Origin: an uncultured archaeon | GTDB taxonomy: Archaea > Micrarchaeota > Micrarchaeia > Anstonellales > Anstonellaceae | Assembly (NCBI GenBank): GCA_902384555.1 | Contig: CABMCD010000024.1 | Span: forward strand, 1 to 64,000 | Length of the DNA stretch: 64,000 nt | Reading direction: 5' to 3' | Shown here: one piece after another, positions 37,092 through 46,147 of the stretch | Layout of the letters: every line of letters begins with the position of its first letter | Position numbering within the stretch: position 1 is the first letter of the stretch | Notes under the pieces: generated by a model | What the model was told of the DNA's origin: nothing | Databases searched by the model: none | What the model saw: only the letters and a program-made list of their open reading frames with translations | Translations under genes and position numbers: made by a program

Positions 37092-37223
37092 TCCCGCGAG
37101 TGTGATTTGAACACACAACATCCTGATATCTGCCAGAACCATCTCTGCCAGACTTGGATTGCAACACAATCGTTGCGGCGCACATCTACAGCCAGGCGCT
37201 CTACCAAGTTGAGCTATCGCGGG
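37092..37223 (-). tRNA. tRNA-Tyr(GTA) with 58-nt intron at 37/38 (intron 37128..37185)
   Basis: CCCGCGA/TCGCGGG acceptor (C1-G72), CCTGG-CTGTAG^...^A-TCAGG anticodon arm, GTGTG-TTCAAAT-CACAC T-arm. Confidence 0.92.
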
Positions 37224-37285
37224 AATGAATAGATAAAGGCGAGAAGGCTATTTATATATTGCGCCTGGGGCGGCGAAGAGAAAAA

Positions 37286-38890
37286 CTACAGCGGCAGCAT
37301 CGGCCCCGGCTCGCGGCCGCCCTGCGCGCGCTGCAGCAGGGCCTGGCGGCCCGCGCGGGACAGGCGGTAGAACACGAATTTCTTGCCCGGCTGGGCGAGG
37401 CGCTCCACGAGGCCCAGCACGCACAGCTCGTCCAGCTGCTCCACCACCGTGGATTTGCTCTTGTTGAGGCGGTAGGCGATGTCGGTGGGGATGCGCTCGG
37501 TGTATTCCAGCTGCTCCATCAGGGCGAGGCGGCTGTCGGAGAGGTAGATGGGCGGGGCCATTTCAGACTGCGGCATCTGCCCCAGGAGCGTGGGCGGGCG
37601 GTAGTAGAACACCATGACGCCCATGAAGAAGGCGCCCAGCGCAGCCACGATGGTCGGGGCCACCCACCAAGGCCAGGCGCTGGAGGGAGTGGCCGAAGAG
37701 TTTCGCGCGGAAGAGGAGGAAAGGACGGGCGCGCTGGAAACCGGCTTGGAGGCCGGGGCCGGGGATTTGGAGGCCGGGAGGGCGGAGCCCGCCGCGGGGG
37801 AGCCGGAAGTCCCGGAGGAGGCGCCGGAAGAAGCGCTGCGCTCGCTGCCCGAAGGCGGGGCCGGGGGAGCGGACGGCGCGGAATCCGAAGCGGGCGCGCC
37901 GGAACCGCCGGGGGAATTGTCATGAGAAGGAGCCGGATTGTAAGTGCCCGAAGCGCCGTTGGGCTGGGAAGGGGCCGAACCACCGGCGGGGGGCGAAGAC
38001 GGGGCGGGCGGGCTGGAAGGCGGAGATTCGACGGAGGGGAAAGTCGGGGGTGTGGAGGGCGCGGAAGTGGGGGTGGCGGAGGCGGGCGCGCTCGAGGGCG
38101 CGGGCGGGGAGGCAGAAGAGTCGCTGGATGGAATCGATGCCGGGGCAGGCGCGGAAGAACCGCTCGTTGGAGCGGAAGGAGGGGAAATGGAGGGAACCAT
38201 GACCGCGGGGGCCGGAGGCGGGGCGGGCGCGGAAGCGGGAGCCACGCTGGGGGGGAGGCCGAGGGCGGAAGAGGACGGATTGCTGCCGCCAGACGAAATA
38301 ATCATGGCCGAGGCGGGAAGCGGAGAGGGAGCCGGAACCAGCGGTGCAGTGAGGTCAACGTCCGAATATTCTTGCGAACAATTCCGGCCGCGGCCCCACA
38401 CCTGCGCCCAGGCGGCAGAGAGGGTGAAGCCCTCGGCCGAGCCGCGCACGCGCAGTTCGGCGCTCTGTCCATCAGAGGCACGCGTCACGGTGACGCTGGA
38501 ATTGGGGCAGACTTGGTAGAGGCCCAAGGAGACATTGTTCTCGTCAAGCACCCCATAGACGCCCTTGAAGAAGCCGCCCGGGTTGGGGCCGGGACAGTCG
38601 TAGGCGCTCAGCCACTGGGAGTAGCGGGCGGTCCAACCGCCCACTTTGAAGGGCTCGCCGTAGTTCACCAGCATCCAGCCCGGCTGGGTGCAGTAGCCGT
38701 CCGCTCCGATGGCCGGAATCGGGCCCGGAGAGGAGCCGATGCCGGGCGTGCCGGCCGCGTAGACGGGAGAAACCGAAGTGATGCCGGCCAGATTGGAAAC
38801 CATCGGGCTGTCGCTGACCGAATAGGGGTCGGCATGAAGGCCGGCCATCAGCCCCAGCAGGAGGAAGGCTAGCCACAGGCGCGAATTCAT
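37286..38890 (-). CDS. Secreted/stalked membrane protein with Ser/Pro/Ala-rich region, one TM and a C-terminal winged helix
   Basis: Signal 'MNSRLWLAFLLLGLMAGLHA'; long S/P/A linker; TM 'WWVAPTIVAALGAFFMGVMVFYY'; 'LALMEQLEYTERIPTDIAYRLNKSKSTVVEQLDELCVLGLVERLAQPGKKFVFYRLSRAGRQAL'. Confidence 0.8.
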   Translation of the reverse strand: MNSRLWLAFLLLGLMAGLHADPYSVSDSPMVSNLAGITSVSPVYAAGTPGIGSSPGPIPAIGADGYCTQPGWMLVNYGEPFKVGGWTARYSQWLSAYDCPGPNPGGFFKGVYGVLDENNVSLGLYQVCPNSSVTVTRASDGQSAELRVRGSAEGFTLSAAWAQVWGRGRNCSQEYSDVDLTAPLVPAPSPLPASAMIISSGGSNPSSSALGLPPSVAPASAPAPPPAPAVMVPSISPPSAPTSGSSAPAPASIPSSDSSASPPAPSSAPASATPTSAPSTPPTFPSVESPPSSPPAPSSPPAGGSAPSQPNGASGTYNPAPSHDNSPGGSGAPASDSAPSAPPAPPSGSERSASSGASSGTSGSPAAGSALPASKSPAPASKPVSSAPVLSSSSARNSSATPSSAWPWWVAPTIVAALGAFFMGVMVFYYRPPTLLGQMPQSEMAPPIYLSDSRLALMEQLEYTERIPTDIAYRLNKSKSTVVEQLDELCVLGLVERLAQPGKKFVFYRLSRAGRQALLQRAQGGREPGPMLPL

Positions 38891-38953
38891 GTAAAAAATT
38901 GGAAAAACATAGCTTAAAGATGGTTCGGTTTTGGTTAGGCCGCGAAAATCGGC

Positions 38954-40051
38954 CTACTTCTGGCCGCCGATGAAATCCTCAACCATCTGCCGCGCCACCG
39001 GGTCCGGATGCTGCACGGGCGGGTGCTTCATGAAATAGGCCGAAGGCCCCTCCACAATGCCGCCATGGCCGCGGTCCAGCGCAATCTGCGCGCAGCGAAT
39101 GGCGTCCACCGACACGCCGCCCGAATTGGCCTTGTCGTCCACTTCGAGGCGGATTTCCATGTTGAAGGGCCGGTTGGACCACATGCGGCCCTCGATGCGC
39201 ATGAATCCCAGCTTCTTGTTGGACAAAAACGGGATGAAATCGGAGGGTCCGATATATATTTTGTCCTCCGCGAGGGGCTTGCGCAGGTTGCTCTGCACGC
39301 TGGAGGTCTTGGAAATCTTCTTGGAGGCGAGGCGGCCCTGCTCCTTCATGTTCAAGAAATCGGTGTTGCCGCCGACATTAATCTGGTAGGTTGTGTCGAT
39401 GGCCGCGCCGCGGTCTTCGGTCAGTTTGGCCAGCGTGCGGTGCACGATGGTGGAGCCCACCTGCGCCTTGATGTCGTCGCCCACGATGGGCAGGCCGGCC
39501 TGCTTGAAGCGCTCGGCCCACAGGGGGTTGGAGGCGATGAAGACGGGCAGGCAGTTGACCATGGCGCACTGGGTGTCCAGCGCCATCTTGGCCCAGTATT
39601 CGCACGCTTTTTGGCTGCCCACCGGCAGGTAGCACAGGAGAATACGCGTGTCGGTCTCCTCGATGTGCTTCTTGATGTCGGCCGTGAGCTGGTCCAGCGG
39701 CTTGTTCTTCACCGGATGCACGCGGTCGAGCACGAAGACGCCCAGGCCGTCCAGCACCGGGGATTCCTGCACCACCACGTCGGTCTTGGGCATGTCCTTG
39801 GGGGGCACCCAGTCCACCTCGTTGGGCTTGGCGTAGGTGGCCTCGTTGAGGTTGCGGCCCACCTTGTTGTCGGCCACGTCGAAGGCCGAAACAAATTCGA
39901 TGTCGGAGAGCTTGTAGCCGCCCAACGTCGGGTGCATCAGCCCGGCAGCCTCGTCGATTTTGTGGTGCTTGTAGTATTCCAGGCCCTGATAGAGGCCGGC
40001 AAAGCAGTTTCCGGCGCCAATCACGCCCACTCTGATTTTAGATTTGGCCAT
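38954..40051 (-). CDS. ino1: Myo-inositol-1-phosphate synthase
   Basis: 'IRVGVIGAGNCFAGLYQGLEYY...VSAFDVADNKVGRNL...GLPIVGDDIKAQVGSTIVHRTL...NVGGNTDFLNM...GPSDFIPFLSNKK'. Confidence 0.95.
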   Translation of the reverse strand: MAKSKIRVGVIGAGNCFAGLYQGLEYYKHHKIDEAAGLMHPTLGGYKLSDIEFVSAFDVADNKVGRNLNEATYAKPNEVDWVPPKDMPKTDVVVQESPVLDGLGVFVLDRVHPVKNKPLDQLTADIKKHIEETDTRILLCYLPVGSQKACEYWAKMALDTQCAMVNCLPVFIASNPLWAERFKQAGLPIVGDDIKAQVGSTIVHRTLAKLTEDRGAAIDTTYQINVGGNTDFLNMKEQGRLASKKISKTSSVQSNLRKPLAEDKIYIGPSDFIPFLSNKKLGFMRIEGRMWSNRPFNMEIRLEVDDKANSGGVSVDAIRCAQIALDRGHGGIVEGPSAYFMKHPPVQHPDPVARQMVEDFIGGQK

Positions 40052-40071
40052 ATGAACACCCCGATGAATGT

Positions 40072-40109
40072 TTATATGGAAGTAAAATAGTTATATGGAA
40101 TTAAAATAG
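40072..40109. repeat. 19-bp tandem duplication (2 copies, 1 mismatch)
   Basis: ttatatggaagtaaaatag / ttatatggaattaaaatag; spans histidine kinase stop and ino1 TATA-like box. Confidence 0.8.
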
Positions 40110-41238
40110 TATTCCCAAAAGCCGGAGTGCGCCCGCACGGGACGGGCGCGAAGAGGGCCGCGGCGGCGGGAGGGGGAATCGGGCCACGGCCAGAACGGAT
40201 GGGCCCGCCGTAGGCCGCATCGAGGGCGTCTGCCGGAAGCCGCAGCGGGAATTCGATGGAGAAAATGGTCGGATTCTGCCGGGAGAGGATGCGGATGGAC
40301 GCGCCGGGCGTGCGGCCGACGATTTCCACGGTGTCCGCCAGCCCCTGTCCCGTGGAATCGATGCGGTTGTCGTTTTCCACGCCCCGCACGAAGGCCCGGG
40401 AAGCCTCCAATTCGCTCATGCCGACGCCGTCGTCCTGCACCATAAGCCGCGCGCGGCCGCCCTGCGAAACGACGGACACCACGACCTCCTTGCGCGCATA
40501 CTTGAAGGCATTGGAAAGAAGGTTGCCCAGAGCGATTTCGAACAGCATCGGGTCCGCCAAGACAGGGCAGACCGGAAGGGGGGAGGGCACGTCGAGGCGG
40601 ATGCGGACGCGGGAGCGGGAGGGGACGTAACGCTCGACCACCCGCTGGGCCATCTCCACCAAGTCGGCTGGAAAGAGCCGCGGCACATAGCCGTTGCCGG
40701 AAAGCTGGCGGAAGAACTGCAGACGCGCATACTGGGCGGAAACGCTCTTCTCCGTCGTGCTTATGAATTGCAAATCAGCCGCAAGGCAGTCGGGATGGGA
40801 GGCCATTGGAAAACCGTTCGAGAGCAGGTAGTTGTGCAAAAGCGCGTAATCGGAGGAGCGGGGGGCCGAAACAGGCTCCGAGGCAATGGACTGCAAGCGC
40901 AATTGAAGGCTCTGGGTCTGGACAAGGAATTTGTGGATGGCGGCTTCCATGTCCCGGACAAGCGCGTCGGAGGGTAGAACGGAATATTGGCGGTATTTTT
41001 CGGCCAGAATAAGGTATTGTCTCTGAATAGCCTTGACCTCGTCGAATGGAAGGGCGCAGATGTTGTTGCTGAACATGCAGATGGCCCCTTTGAGGGAGTG
41101 CAGCGTGACGCCCTGAATCTTGGAGGTCGAGTAGGGCAGGACCAGGCCGGACACGCCAGACGCCGATTCCACCACAGGCAGGCTGCGCGGGGGGACACGT
41201 GCAGATGTCGGATTAAGGACACGCAGGTATAATTTCAT
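40072..41238 (-). CDS. Soluble orphan histidine kinase-like protein (H-box and HATPase_c)
   Basis: 'TLHSLKGAICMFSNNI' H-box-like; 'NLLSNAFKYARKEVVVSV...VQDDGVGMSE...STGQGLADTVEIVG' N and G boxes. Confidence 0.8.
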   Translation of the reverse strand: MKLYLRVLNPTSARVPPRSLPVVESASGVSGLVLPYSTSKIQGVTLHSLKGAICMFSNNICALPFDEVKAIQRQYLILAEKYRQYSVLPSDALVRDMEAAIHKFLVQTQSLQLRLQSIASEPVSAPRSSDYALLHNYLLSNGFPMASHPDCLAADLQFISTTEKSVSAQYARLQFFRQLSGNGYVPRLFPADLVEMAQRVVERYVPSRSRVRIRLDVPSPLPVCPVLADPMLFEIALGNLLSNAFKYARKEVVVSVVSQGGRARLMVQDDGVGMSELEASRAFVRGVENDNRIDSTGQGLADTVEIVGRTPGASIRILSRQNPTIFSIEFPLRLPADALDAAYGGPIRSGRGPIPPPAAAALFAPVPCGRTPAFGNTILIPYNYFTSI

Positions 41239-41260
41239 GAATAATCCACGTTTTTCTTTT

Positions 41261-41297
41261 TTATATGACAAATATACGTATTTTGACATATAAAAGA
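41261..41297. promoter_or_regulatory. 37-bp inverted repeat overlapping TATA box of the histidine kinase gene
   Basis: TTTTATATGaCAAA-tatacgtat-TTTGaCATATAAAA: 13 of 14 arm positions pair. Confidence 0.65.
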
Positions 41298-41322
41298 ATA
41301 TCCCTGCGCCAAAAGCGGCACA

Positions 41323-43065
41323 TCAAGACAGGGTTTTGCCCATATACGGCCCGTCGCGCGAATAGCCCAGCTTTTCGTAGTAGGGCCGCACGCCCACGCC
41401 GGAGATAATGACCATGTTGTCGCGGCCGGCATCTTGCGCGATTTCCTCGGCGCGGGCGAGCAGGGATTTGCCCAATCCGGCGTGCTGCACTTTGATGCCG
41501 CCTTTCGCTTCCTTTCCGATTTCCACTTCCTGCCCATAGACGTGCAGCTCGCGGATAAGGGCGGTTGAGGGGGTGATTTCTTTTCGGTGGCTTTCGGGGG
41601 GCAGGCGAAGCCGCACAAACCCGGCGAGAAGGTCTTGCTCCACGTCCTCGAACGAGAGAAAATATTCAAGCCCGCCAGACGCTTCGTATTTCCGCTCCAC
41701 CAGCTCAAGCGAGAGGGGTTTTGCTTTTTTCTTTTTTTCTGCGGCCTCGGCTTTCGCTTTGCGCCCCGTGGTGGGCGCGCCGCTCCGTTGGTTGCGCTGG
41801 GCGGAAAACACCTCGCGGCAGCGGATGCAGCGGCAGTGGAGCCCGCGCGCGTCCAGCTCGCGCACCACCATCTGGTGCAGGTTGCCCGCCTTGACGCCGG
41901 CGGCGATGAGGTTGGCCGGAATGTCGCGCTGCATGCGCATCACGCGCACCCAGGGGGGGAAGGAGGCGGTCGCCTCCACGATGCGCTCCACCGCCTCTTC
42001 GGCCTCGATGGGCTCGAATCGTCCGGCCTTCCACTCCTTGAACAATTCAGTGCCCGGCATCACCAAACAGGGATAGAGTTTCAGCATGTCGGGGCAATAG
42101 GCGGGATTGGTGAAAAGCTCGGAGAGCATGGATACGTCTTTCTTTCGGTCCGCATACAAGCCCGGCATGAAGTGGTAGCCGACCTTGAAGGCCGCGTTTT
42201 TGAGGTCGGCCGTGGTGGCCCGCACGCGCGCAGTGTCGTGCCCTCTTTTCACCTTGAGCAGCACCTGCTCGTCCAAACTCTGCACGCCCAGCTCCACGCG
42301 CGTGGCGCCCCAGGAGAGCATTTCGTCGATTTGGGAGCGCGAGCACCAGTCGGGGCGGGTTTCCACCGTCAGGCCGATGACGCGGTGATGGGAAGACTCG
42401 TTGAGCCGCTGCGCGGCCTCGAGCGAGGAGGCCGGGGCGCTTTTTTGGCCGCCTATTCCCCCATTCATCGCATCATAGCAGTCTTTCACGAATTGGTTGC
42501 GGTAATCCTTTGGCACGGCCAAAAACGTGCCGCCCATCAGAATCAGCTCGCACTTGTCGGCCGGCTGGCCGAGCGCCTCGTATTGGGTGAGGCGGGCAGC
42601 GATTTGCCGTCCCGCGTCGAACTCGTTTTGAATCGCGCGCCGTGTGGCGGGCTCGAAGCCCGTGTAGGCCTTGGGCGCGAACATCACGCGGCGCTGGCCG
42701 GGGGCCGGGCCGGGAAGCGCATAACCCGGGGCCGCGGCCTCCCCATCCACCTCTTTTATCGCCGTGGGGCAGTAGGTGCATTTTCCGGGGCAGGGGAAGG
42801 GCTTGGGCATCAGCGCAATGGGCGTCACGCCCGAAGCGGTGCGGGTGAGGCGCGTGCGCAAAAGGGAAACCAGCTTCTGCGTGCGCCGCGCCGCGGGCAG
42901 GGCGGAGAGCAGGGCGGAATTCTGGGGAATGCGGGGCAGACCCAACTTCACGGCCCAGTGCACCTTGAGGGACTGGATGTCGGGGGATTTGGTTTTCGAT
43001 TTCTCCAGCGCGTCGGCTATCGCAAGGGCGAAAGCCTCCAACGTGGGGGGAGAAGCGGGTTTCAT
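41323..43065 (-). CDS. elp3: Elp3: radical SAM/GNAT tRNA U34 carboxymethyltransferase
   Basis: 'GVTPIALMPKPFPCPGKCTYCPT...ELILMGGTFLAVPKDYRNQFVKDCYDAMNG...LTVETRPDWC...GVQSLDE...GVGVRPYYEKLGY'. Confidence 0.96.
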   Translation of the reverse strand: MKPASPPTLEAFALAIADALEKSKTKSPDIQSLKVHWAVKLGLPRIPQNSALLSALPAARRTQKLVSLLRTRLTRTASGVTPIALMPKPFPCPGKCTYCPTAIKEVDGEAAAPGYALPGPAPGQRRVMFAPKAYTGFEPATRRAIQNEFDAGRQIAARLTQYEALGQPADKCELILMGGTFLAVPKDYRNQFVKDCYDAMNGGIGGQKSAPASSLEAAQRLNESSHHRVIGLTVETRPDWCSRSQIDEMLSWGATRVELGVQSLDEQVLLKVKRGHDTARVRATTADLKNAAFKVGYHFMPGLYADRKKDVSMLSELFTNPAYCPDMLKLYPCLVMPGTELFKEWKAGRFEPIEAEEAVERIVEATASFPPWVRVMRMQRDIPANLIAAGVKAGNLHQMVVRELDARGLHCRCIRCREVFSAQRNQRSGAPTTGRKAKAEAAEKKKKAKPLSLELVERKYEASGGLEYFLSFEDVEQDLLAGFVRLRLPPESHRKEITPSTALIRELHVYGQEVEIGKEAKGGIKVQHAGLGKSLLARAEEIAQDAGRDNMVIISGVGVRPYYEKLGYSRDGPYMGKTLS

Positions 43066-43144
43066 TGGATAAATTAGGAAAGAAAGGGAATAAGAAGAAG
43101 AGGGACGGGTTGAAGAAAGGGAATAAGAAAAAGGAAGTTCGCGC

Positions 43145-43972
43145 TCAGGGAACGATCAGGCCCAGAATGCCGGCCATGGAGTACACCGGCAGCATCACGG
43201 GCGGATAGAGCAGCACGCCGTGCGACGTGGCGCGGTAGTCGGCCCCCAAGTTGGTGCGCACCTGCAGCGATACGGGCTGCTCGAAATGGATTTGGGGCGA
43301 GGAGAAGGACTGCACGCTGATTGACATGGGATAATAGGCCTCGTCCGTGCCCACCACCTCGTAGTTGAAGGACTTGGACTCGCCGGGCGCGAGGTATTCG
43401 TTGGTCTGGTACGACCAGCCCTTGACGCCCTGCGCGCTGACGCGGAAGGTGTCCGGCGCGGTGGCGAGGTTGGTGAGGGTGATGGTGAAGCGCGCCGGCT
43501 GGCCGGCCCCCACTTCCTGCGAAAGCGGGCTGACCCGGGCATCCAGCACGTGGGTGCTCACGTGCACCATCACCGTGAAGCTGACGCGGCCGCCGATGTG
43601 GTCGGCGCTGTCCTGGTCATCCACATTGACGCTGAAATTGTAGTCGCCCTCGGAGGCGAGGGGGTCCACCGTCACTTCCAGTTCAATGGGATTGCCATAC
43701 TGCCCGCTGGGCCTCGAGCTCCAGCCGGCCGGCAGGTCGGAGACGCTGGCCATGTCCCAGCGGCCCAGATAGCGGCCGCTGGAAGCGTCGGTGACGATGG
43801 GGTAGATTTGGATGGAAAAGGTCTGGCCCGGCCCCACGGTGCCATAATCCAGCTGGCTGCCCTCGACCACGTGGGTTTGGGGCACCAGCAGCTGAATCGG
43901 CTGGGCGGCCGCGAAAAGGGCGGCCGGCATCAGGGCAACGAGCAGAAGGACGGAAAGGCAGGAAAGGCGCAT
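43145..43972 (-). CDS. Secreted beta-sandwich (NEW3/CARDB-like) protein, C-terminal hydrophobic segment
   Basis: 'MRLSCLSVLLLVALMPAALFAAA' signal; 'ARFTITLTNLATAPDTFRVSAQGVKGWSY...LAPGESKSFNYEV'. Confidence 0.7.
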   Translation of the reverse strand: MRLSCLSVLLLVALMPAALFAAAQPIQLLVPQTHVVEGSQLDYGTVGPGQTFSIQIYPIVTDASSGRYLGRWDMASVSDLPAGWSSRPSGQYGNPIELEVTVDPLASEGDYNFSVNVDDQDSADHIGGRVSFTVMVHVSTHVLDARVSPLSQEVGAGQPARFTITLTNLATAPDTFRVSAQGVKGWSYQTNEYLAPGESKSFNYEVVGTDEAYYPMSISVQSFSSPQIHFEQPVSLQVRTNLGADYRATSHGVLLYPPVMLPVYSMAGILGLIVP

Positions 43973-44023
43973 AGGCCGGCACAGGCATCTAAACAATAAA
44001 AACATTGCTGGGAAGAGGACGCC

Positions 44024-44653
44024 ATGCGCCTTTTCATCGCCCTCGTGCCTCCGGCGGAAATTTTGGAGGATTTGAAGAACGTGCAGGCGGAAATGGCGGG
44101 AGGCCAAACCCGGCCTTCCGCTTCCGCCCAGGCGGGTTGGGACCGGCAGACCGGCACGCTTCTCGTGCGGCGCAGTCCGTGGAAAGCGTCCGGCCCTGAG
44201 CAGCTGCACCTCACCCTGCAATTTTTGGGCGACGACATCAACCTGCACCGCAAGGAGGAGATAAGAAAAAAGCTGCAGGAAGTGGGGCCCCGCCACGTCC
44301 CGTTTGAAATAAAGCCGGCCGGAATGGGGGCTTTTCCGTCCCCCGCCCGCGCGTCGGTGGTATGGGCCGGCGTGCAGGGGGCCGGGTTGGAGGGTTTGGC
44401 GCAGGACCTCGCGTCCGCCCTCTCGTCATTGGGCATCCGCCGCGACAAGCCCTTCTCGCCGCACATCACGCTTCTTAGAAGCAAAATCCCCCAAAGCGCG
44501 CAGGAAATGATGAAGCCGATGGCCGGGCGGGCATGGAGCGAAAAAAACTGGGTGGCCGGGGAGTTCGTGCTGTTTGAGAGCCATGCGGCTCTGGGCGGGC
44601 GCGAGCATATCCAGGTGCAGAAATACCCATTGGGCGGGGATGGGGAAAAATAA
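44024..44653 (+). CDS. thpR: RNA 2',3'-cyclic phosphodiesterase (LigT/ThpR)
   Basis: 'MRLFIALVPPAEILEDLKNVQ', two Hx[TS]x motifs 'HLTLQFLGDD' and 'HITLLRSK'. Confidence 0.93.
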   Translation: MRLFIALVPPAEILEDLKNVQAEMAGGQTRPSASAQAGWDRQTGTLLVRRSPWKASGPEQLHLTLQFLGDDINLHRKEEIRKKLQEVGPRHVPFEIKPAGMGAFPSPARASVVWAGVQGAGLEGLAQDLASALSSLGIRRDKPFSPHITLLRSKIPQSAQEMMKPMAGRAWSEKNWVAGEFVLFESHAALGGREHIQVQKYPLGGDGEK

Positions 44654-44744
44654 GCGGGCCGGACGTCTCCATGGCCACCGAGGCCCGTTCGAACCGCTCG
44701 GGCGGGAGCATATTGGTTTTAAACCACCTCTTCCTGACTGGCCC

Positions 44745-46112
44745 ATGCAAGCCGATGCGCGCTATGAGAAGGTGCTCAAAACCGTGCGCGCCCGCCTGCG
44801 CCCCCCCGCATCGGAGCTGGCCCTTCTCGCCGGCGTGCAGGAGCGCATCGTGGGGCGCCTGCGAAAGGCGGTGCCGGACGAGGTCGAAATCGGCACCATG
44901 GGCTCGGTGGCCAAGGGCACGGCGCTTCGGGGCAACCGCGAATTGGACATCTTCATTCTCATGCCCCGCCAGTGGGCCTTGGACGACATGCAGAAAAAAG
45001 GCCTGGCATGGGCGAAACAGGCCATGCGGGGCATCAAGACCGAATTGAATTATGCCCAGCACCCCTATCTCAAAGCGTATGTGGAGGGCGTCAAAATCGA
45101 TTTGGTTCCCTCCTACAAATTGCACAACATGGAGCGCTTGGGCTCGGCCGTGGACCGCTCGCAGCTGCACGCCGAGTGGGCGAACGCGCGGCTCAACGAG
45201 CGCCTGCGCGACGACGTGAGGCTGCTCAAGCAGTTCTTCAAAGCCTTGGGCGTGTACGGGGCGCAGACGCGGGTGGAGGGCTTTTCGGGCTATTTGTGCG
45301 AGCTGCTCGTGATTCATTACGGCGGATTCGTGCCCGCCCTGCGCGCCATGGGAAGCTGGCGCATGCCGCATGCGCTGGACCCGCAGAAACACCACCAAGA
45401 CGGCCATGCGCTCAAGCTCTTTCCCGGCGTTCCGCTGGTGGTGATTGACCCGGTGGACGCGCACCGCAACGTGGCAGCCGTGGTGTCGCGCACCTCGATG
45501 GCGCGCGCCATGCTGGCGGCGCGGGCCTTTTTGCAGAAACCGTCGGCTGAATTCTTTTTCCGAGAAAAAGAAGTACATTCGGCGGCGCGGCTGCGAAACA
45601 TCATCCGCTCGCGCGGCACCTGCACCGTGCTGCTGTCCTTCCCAAGCCCCGACGAGGTGGAGGACGTGCTGTGGCCGCAGCTGCGCAAGACGGCGCAAAG
45701 CCTGCTGGCGCGCCTGGAGCGCGCCGAGTTCAGGCTGTTCGGCCACTATTTCTGGAGCGACGGCAAGCGCGCGCTCATCCTCTTCGAGATGATGGAGTCC
45801 GAACTGCCCGCCGTGCGCCGGGCGGGCGGGCCGCAGGTGTGGCTGGCCCGGGACGTGGAGGCGTTCATCAAGCGCCGCAAAGGGGCGGCCAATGTGCACG
45901 TGGAGCACGAGCGCCTGGTGGCCGTCGTGCGCCGGGAGCAGCGCACGCCGAAAGAGGTGCTGGAAGAGGCGCTCCAAAACCCCGCCAAACTGGGCATACC
46001 GGCCCCCTTCGCGCGCGCCATGCGCAAACGCAAGTGGGGCGCGGCGCTGGATTTGCTCAAAGACGCGGGCTTGCGCGAGGTCGCGTCGGATTATTTCAGC
46101 CGGCGTTTGTGA
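44745..46112 (+). CDS. cca: Archaeal CCA-adding tRNA nucleotidyltransferase
   Basis: 'IGTMGSVAKGTALRGNRELDIFILMPR...GVKIDLVPSYKL...LLKQFFKALGVYGAQTRVEGFSGYLCELLVIHYGGF'. Confidence 0.95.
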   Translation: MQADARYEKVLKTVRARLRPPASELALLAGVQERIVGRLRKAVPDEVEIGTMGSVAKGTALRGNRELDIFILMPRQWALDDMQKKGLAWAKQAMRGIKTELNYAQHPYLKAYVEGVKIDLVPSYKLHNMERLGSAVDRSQLHAEWANARLNERLRDDVRLLKQFFKALGVYGAQTRVEGFSGYLCELLVIHYGGFVPALRAMGSWRMPHALDPQKHHQDGHALKLFPGVPLVVIDPVDAHRNVAAVVSRTSMARAMLAARAFLQKPSAEFFFREKEVHSAARLRNIIRSRGTCTVLLSFPSPDEVEDVLWPQLRKTAQSLLARLERAEFRLFGHYFWSDGKRALILFEMMESELPAVRRAGGPQVWLARDVEAFIKRRKGAANVHVEHERLVAVVRREQRTPKEVLEEALQNPAKLGIPAPFARAMRKRKWGAALDLLKDAGLREVASDYFSRRL

Positions 46113-46147
46113 CGAAATGTTTTTATATATCCGAAAATATCCAAGCT

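Noticed and set aside
37259-38872. 537-aa Gly/Arg-rich plus ORF
   Set aside because: Mirror of the Ser/Pro/Ala codons in the minus-strand stalked protein
44680-44720. TTCGAAC T-loop-like word before cca
   Set aside because: Flanking stems do not pair; inside thpR-cca spacer
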